Part shown: in pieces, positions 62,140-64,000 of the stretch
Layout of the letters: each line of letters starts with the position of its first letter
Numbering within the stretch: position 1 is the first letter of the stretch
From: Streptosporangiaceae bacterium
GTDB lineage: Bacteria > Actinomycetota > Actinomycetes > Streptosporangiales > Streptosporangiaceae
DNA: 64,000 nt
Direction of reading: 5' to 3'
Assembly (NCBI GenBank): GCA_025964695.1
Contig: JAOPYK010000249.1
Location: 1-64,000, forward strand
Notes under the pieces: generated by a model
Databases searched by the model: none
Told to the model about the DNA's origin: nothing
What the model saw: only the letters and a program-made list of their open reading frames with translations
Made by a program: the position numbers and the translations under genes

Positions 62140-64000
62140 GTGAGCGTGACAGAGCAACCGGAGGGACTGAGTCCTCCAGCGCGGCGCGGCGCTCAGGTAG
62201 AGCCCGCGCAGGCCGCGTCGGCCGCCCTCCGCAGGTCACCGGTGCCCTCGCAGGTCACCGAGACCAGGGCGCCGCTGCTGCGCAACGCCTCGCCCTGGCA
62301 GCGCTCTCTCGCGGTCTGGCAGGCGGCCGGCATCGACTGGACCCAGCCCGGCGCCGGTAGCCCTGCCGGTACCGGTGCCGACATCAGGGCGGGTGCCGTC
62401 GTCGTCGTCGATACCGACACAAGTACCGACGCCCAGATCACGGCCGACACCGACCTCAGGGGCGACCCCGTGACCGGCGTCGATGACCACTCCCGTGCCG
62501 GCGCTGCCGGTGCGGACACCGAGGCCGGCGCCGATACCGGCACTGACGCCGGTTCGGCCGCCGCGCCCCGGCTGCCTCCCGGGGGACGGCGCCGGGGCTC
62601 GCGCACCGGGCGGGCGGTGCCGATCGCTCTCGCCGTACTGCTGGCGGCGGCCGCCGGGACGTACGCCGTGCTGAGCGGCGACGGGAAGCACGCGCCGGAG
62701 GCACCGGCCGCGGTCGCCGCAGACCGGATGTTCGCTCTCGACCCGGCCGCGACCACCGATGGCCGGGTGCAGGAACTCACCGGCGTCGCGGCGGCCGGAT
62801 CGACCGTCGTCGCGATCGGTTCCGAACAGGGTGAATCCCCGCGGAGCCGGTTCGTCACCTCGGTGGACGGCGGGCGGAGCTGGCGGGTCGGGCAGGTTCG
62901 CGCGACGAACGGCGACGAGCCGACGCCCGGACAGGTGCCCACCCGGATCGCCGGCGGCTACGGTGGCTGGCTGGCCATCGGGGGGACGGCCGTCTGGACC
63001 AGCCACGACGGCCGCGCCTGGGTCCGCAAGCACGATGCCCCGGTGTCGATCTTCGGGCCGTCCGACCAGGTGTACGGGTTGGCGCGTACCGCCTCGGGAT
63101 TCGTGGCGGTCGGGGTCACCGGCGCGGCGGGCAAGACCCAGGGGATCGTCTGGACCACCGCCGACGGCGGGGCCTGGCAGCGCAGCGGGGCGGACCAACT
63201 CGGGCTCGGTACCGTGACCGCGATCGACCGGGTCGCGGCCAGCGGGAACACCCTGATCGCGCGCGGTACGGCCGCGCGGACCGTAACCCGGGCGGTCAAG
63301 AAGAAGGGCAAGAAGGGCAAGGTCTCCAGCACGGCCCTGTCGGGCGCGTTCTGGCGGTCCGCCGATGGCGGACGCACCTGGAGCGCCGTCGACCTCCCCC
63401 AGCCGCCGGGCGCCCTCGCCACTCCGGTCCGGCTGGTCTCAGGCCCCGGCGGGTTCTACAGCGTCTGGGAAGTGGCGCGCGCCATCGGCCCCAAGAAGCA
63501 TCAGAACACCGTGCGCTCCGCGGTGCTCGTCAGCTCCCCGGACGGTGCGACCTGGTCGGAGACGGGACAGATCGGCCAACCCGACTACGCGGGCCTGGAC
63601 CGGTTCGGCGGCTCGGACACAGGGCTGTCGGCGTTGATGAAGACCACGGGCGGGAAGCCGGCCGTGCTGCGCAGCGCCGATGGCCGGACCTGGCAACGGC
63701 TCGGTGACGGGGCGTTGTCGGCGGACCTGGCCAAGAATCTCACCGGACTGGCCGTGCTGCCGTCGGCCACCGTTGTGGTCGGCAGCCAGGGCACCGGAGA
63801 CGGCTATCTGTCGGCGCTCGGGGGAGCCGGGGACGTCGACCTGGCGAAGATCCCGGGCATGGTCCATCCGGATCGTACGATCACCGCACTGGCCACCTCC
63901 GGCTCCGGCTCACAGATCGTGGCGGTGGGAAGCGGCAACGGCGAGGCCGCGATATGGACTTCAGCGGACGGCAGGACCTGGCAGCGCGCGGCGACTCCCC
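62140..64000 (+). CDS. Membrane-anchored Asp-box beta-propeller protein (3' partial)
   Basis: The frame stays open to the window end (620 codons). A cytoplasmic Asp/Thr/Ala-rich N-terminus (about 155 residues) precedes one TM (AVPIALAVLLAAAAGTYAVL, about 158-177) and an extracellular propeller. Seven Asp-box-like motifs are visible: TSVDGGRSW (239), TSHDGRAW (286), TTADGGAW (337), RSADGGRTW (405), SSPDGATW (465), RSADGRTW (510) and TSADGRTW (605). A KKKGKKGK loop near 387 is unusual. GTG 62140 has GGGGAGGG upstream. It is divergent from the propeller kinase. Sialidase activity is not implied by Asp boxes. Confidence 0.82.
   Translation, partial: MSVTEQPEGLSPPARRGAQVEPAQAASAALRRSPVPSQVTETRAPLLRNASPWQRSLAVWQAAGIDWTQPGAGSPAGTGADIRAGAVVVVDTDTSTDAQITADTDLRGDPVTGVDDHSRAGAAGADTEAGADTGTDAGSAAAPRLPPGGRRRGSRTGRAVPIALAVLLAAAAGTYAVLSGDGKHAPEAPAAVAADRMFALDPAATTDGRVQELTGVAAAGSTVVAIGSEQGESPRSRFVTSVDGGRSWRVGQVRATNGDEPTPGQVPTRIAGGYGGWLAIGGTAVWTSHDGRAWVRKHDAPVSIFGPSDQVYGLARTASGFVAVGVTGAAGKTQGIVWTTADGGAWQRSGADQLGLGTVTAIDRVAASGNTLIARGTAARTVTRAVKKKGKKGKVSSTALSGAFWRSADGGRTWSAVDLPQPPGALATPVRLVSGPGGFYSVWEVARAIGPKKHQNTVRSAVLVSSPDGATWSETGQIGQPDYAGLDRFGGSDTGLSALMKTTGGKPAVLRSADGRTWQRLGDGALSADLAKNLTGLAVLPSATVVVGSQGTGDGYLSALGGAGDVDLAKIPGMVHPDRTITALATSGSGSQIVAVGSGNGEAAIWTSADGRTWQRAATP

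Noticed and set aside
62236-63198. 320-codon minus-strand frame over the Asp-box gene
   Set aside because: Shadow of the plus-strand propeller gene, which has repeated Asp-box motifs and a clear membrane segment.

Overview
The window is chromosomal DNA from a high-GC, Gram-positive filamentous actinomycete. Markers are a SigR/RsrA redox sigma system with its own promoter, a WhiB1-type protein, a DasR-type GntR regulator, a SigB/F-like sigma factor with its anti-sigma factor, a Ni-superoxide dismutase, a Kgd/OdhA-type 2-oxoglutarate enzyme, a conservon, and many GTG starts. As I recall it, the order hisN, rsgA, aroA, sigR, rsrA, HD proteins, dasR, pdtaS, whiB1/wblE, stress sigma factor resembles the SCO5210-5245 region of Streptomyces coelicolor. 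Details such as the lone malic enzyme and the BsaP/bio cluster suggest Streptosporangiaceae, but this is inference. I saw no tRNA, rRNA, CRISPR array, transposase or prophage. Almost all of the window is core chromosome; visible gene decay is limited to an internally deleted SDR gene and a Uma2-like remnant.

Layout. 1-3113: an NMT1/SsuA-type ABC importer (binding protein cut by the window edge, ATPase, two permeases). 3033-6300: SDR remnant, type-B carboxylesterase, L-2-hydroxyglutarate oxidase. 6.3-11 kb: small membrane protein, hisN-like phosphatase, HAD hydrolase, thiolase plus HxlR regulator with matching palindromes, a helical protein of unknown function, and a MarR regulator. 11.7-19.3 kb: membrane-anchored protein, rsgA, aroA, DoxX protein, SRAP/YedK, DksA/TraR protein, methyltransferase, sigR-rsrA. 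19.3-23.2 kb: nucleotide-sugar epimerase, a 29-codon membrane peptide, and two overlapping HD-domain membrane proteins, the second with a degenerate active site. 23.4-31.1 kb: biotin economy (biotin carboxylase, small biotin carrier, bsaP, bioB, bioD, bioF) with a dasR-type regulator between bioF and bioDB. 31.1-36.3 kb: pdtaS, whiB1, lipid kinase, stress sigma/anti-sigma pair. 36.4-38.3 kb: acetyltransferase, sodN/sodX, CGNR protein. 38.6-43.9 kb: malic enzyme, polar amino-acid ABC importer, quinone oxidoreductase. 43.9-49.6 kb: PadR regulator, DUF4097 protein, small DUF6104-like protein, kgd. 49.9-54.4 kb: DedA protein, SDR plus enoyl-CoA hydratase operon, phosphatase, CbiX-like protein. 54.6-58.7 kb: conservon cvnABCD. 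58.7-64 kb: a two-domain cupin protein, a Ser/Thr kinase with an extracellular propeller, and a divergent Asp-box propeller membrane protein cut by the window end.

How the genes work together. Several units combine a regulator, candidate operators and target genes: HxlR with the thiolase, MarR with its divergent neighbour, PadR with DUF4097, SigR/RsrA on its own promoter, and a CRP-like site in front of whiB1. Translational coupling by ATGA, GTGA or TGATG overlaps is common (ABC operons, sigR-rsrA, bioD-bioB, the sigma/anti-sigma pair, the conservon, SDR-ECH). I found no clear candidate for a wholly undescribed system. The best leads are the 29-residue peptide in front of the HD-GYP/HD pair, the kinase and Asp-box propeller facing each other across a 10-bp-arm palindrome, the long inverted repeat covering an oxidoreductase ribosome binding site, and the DUF952-like/cupin fusion beside the conservon.
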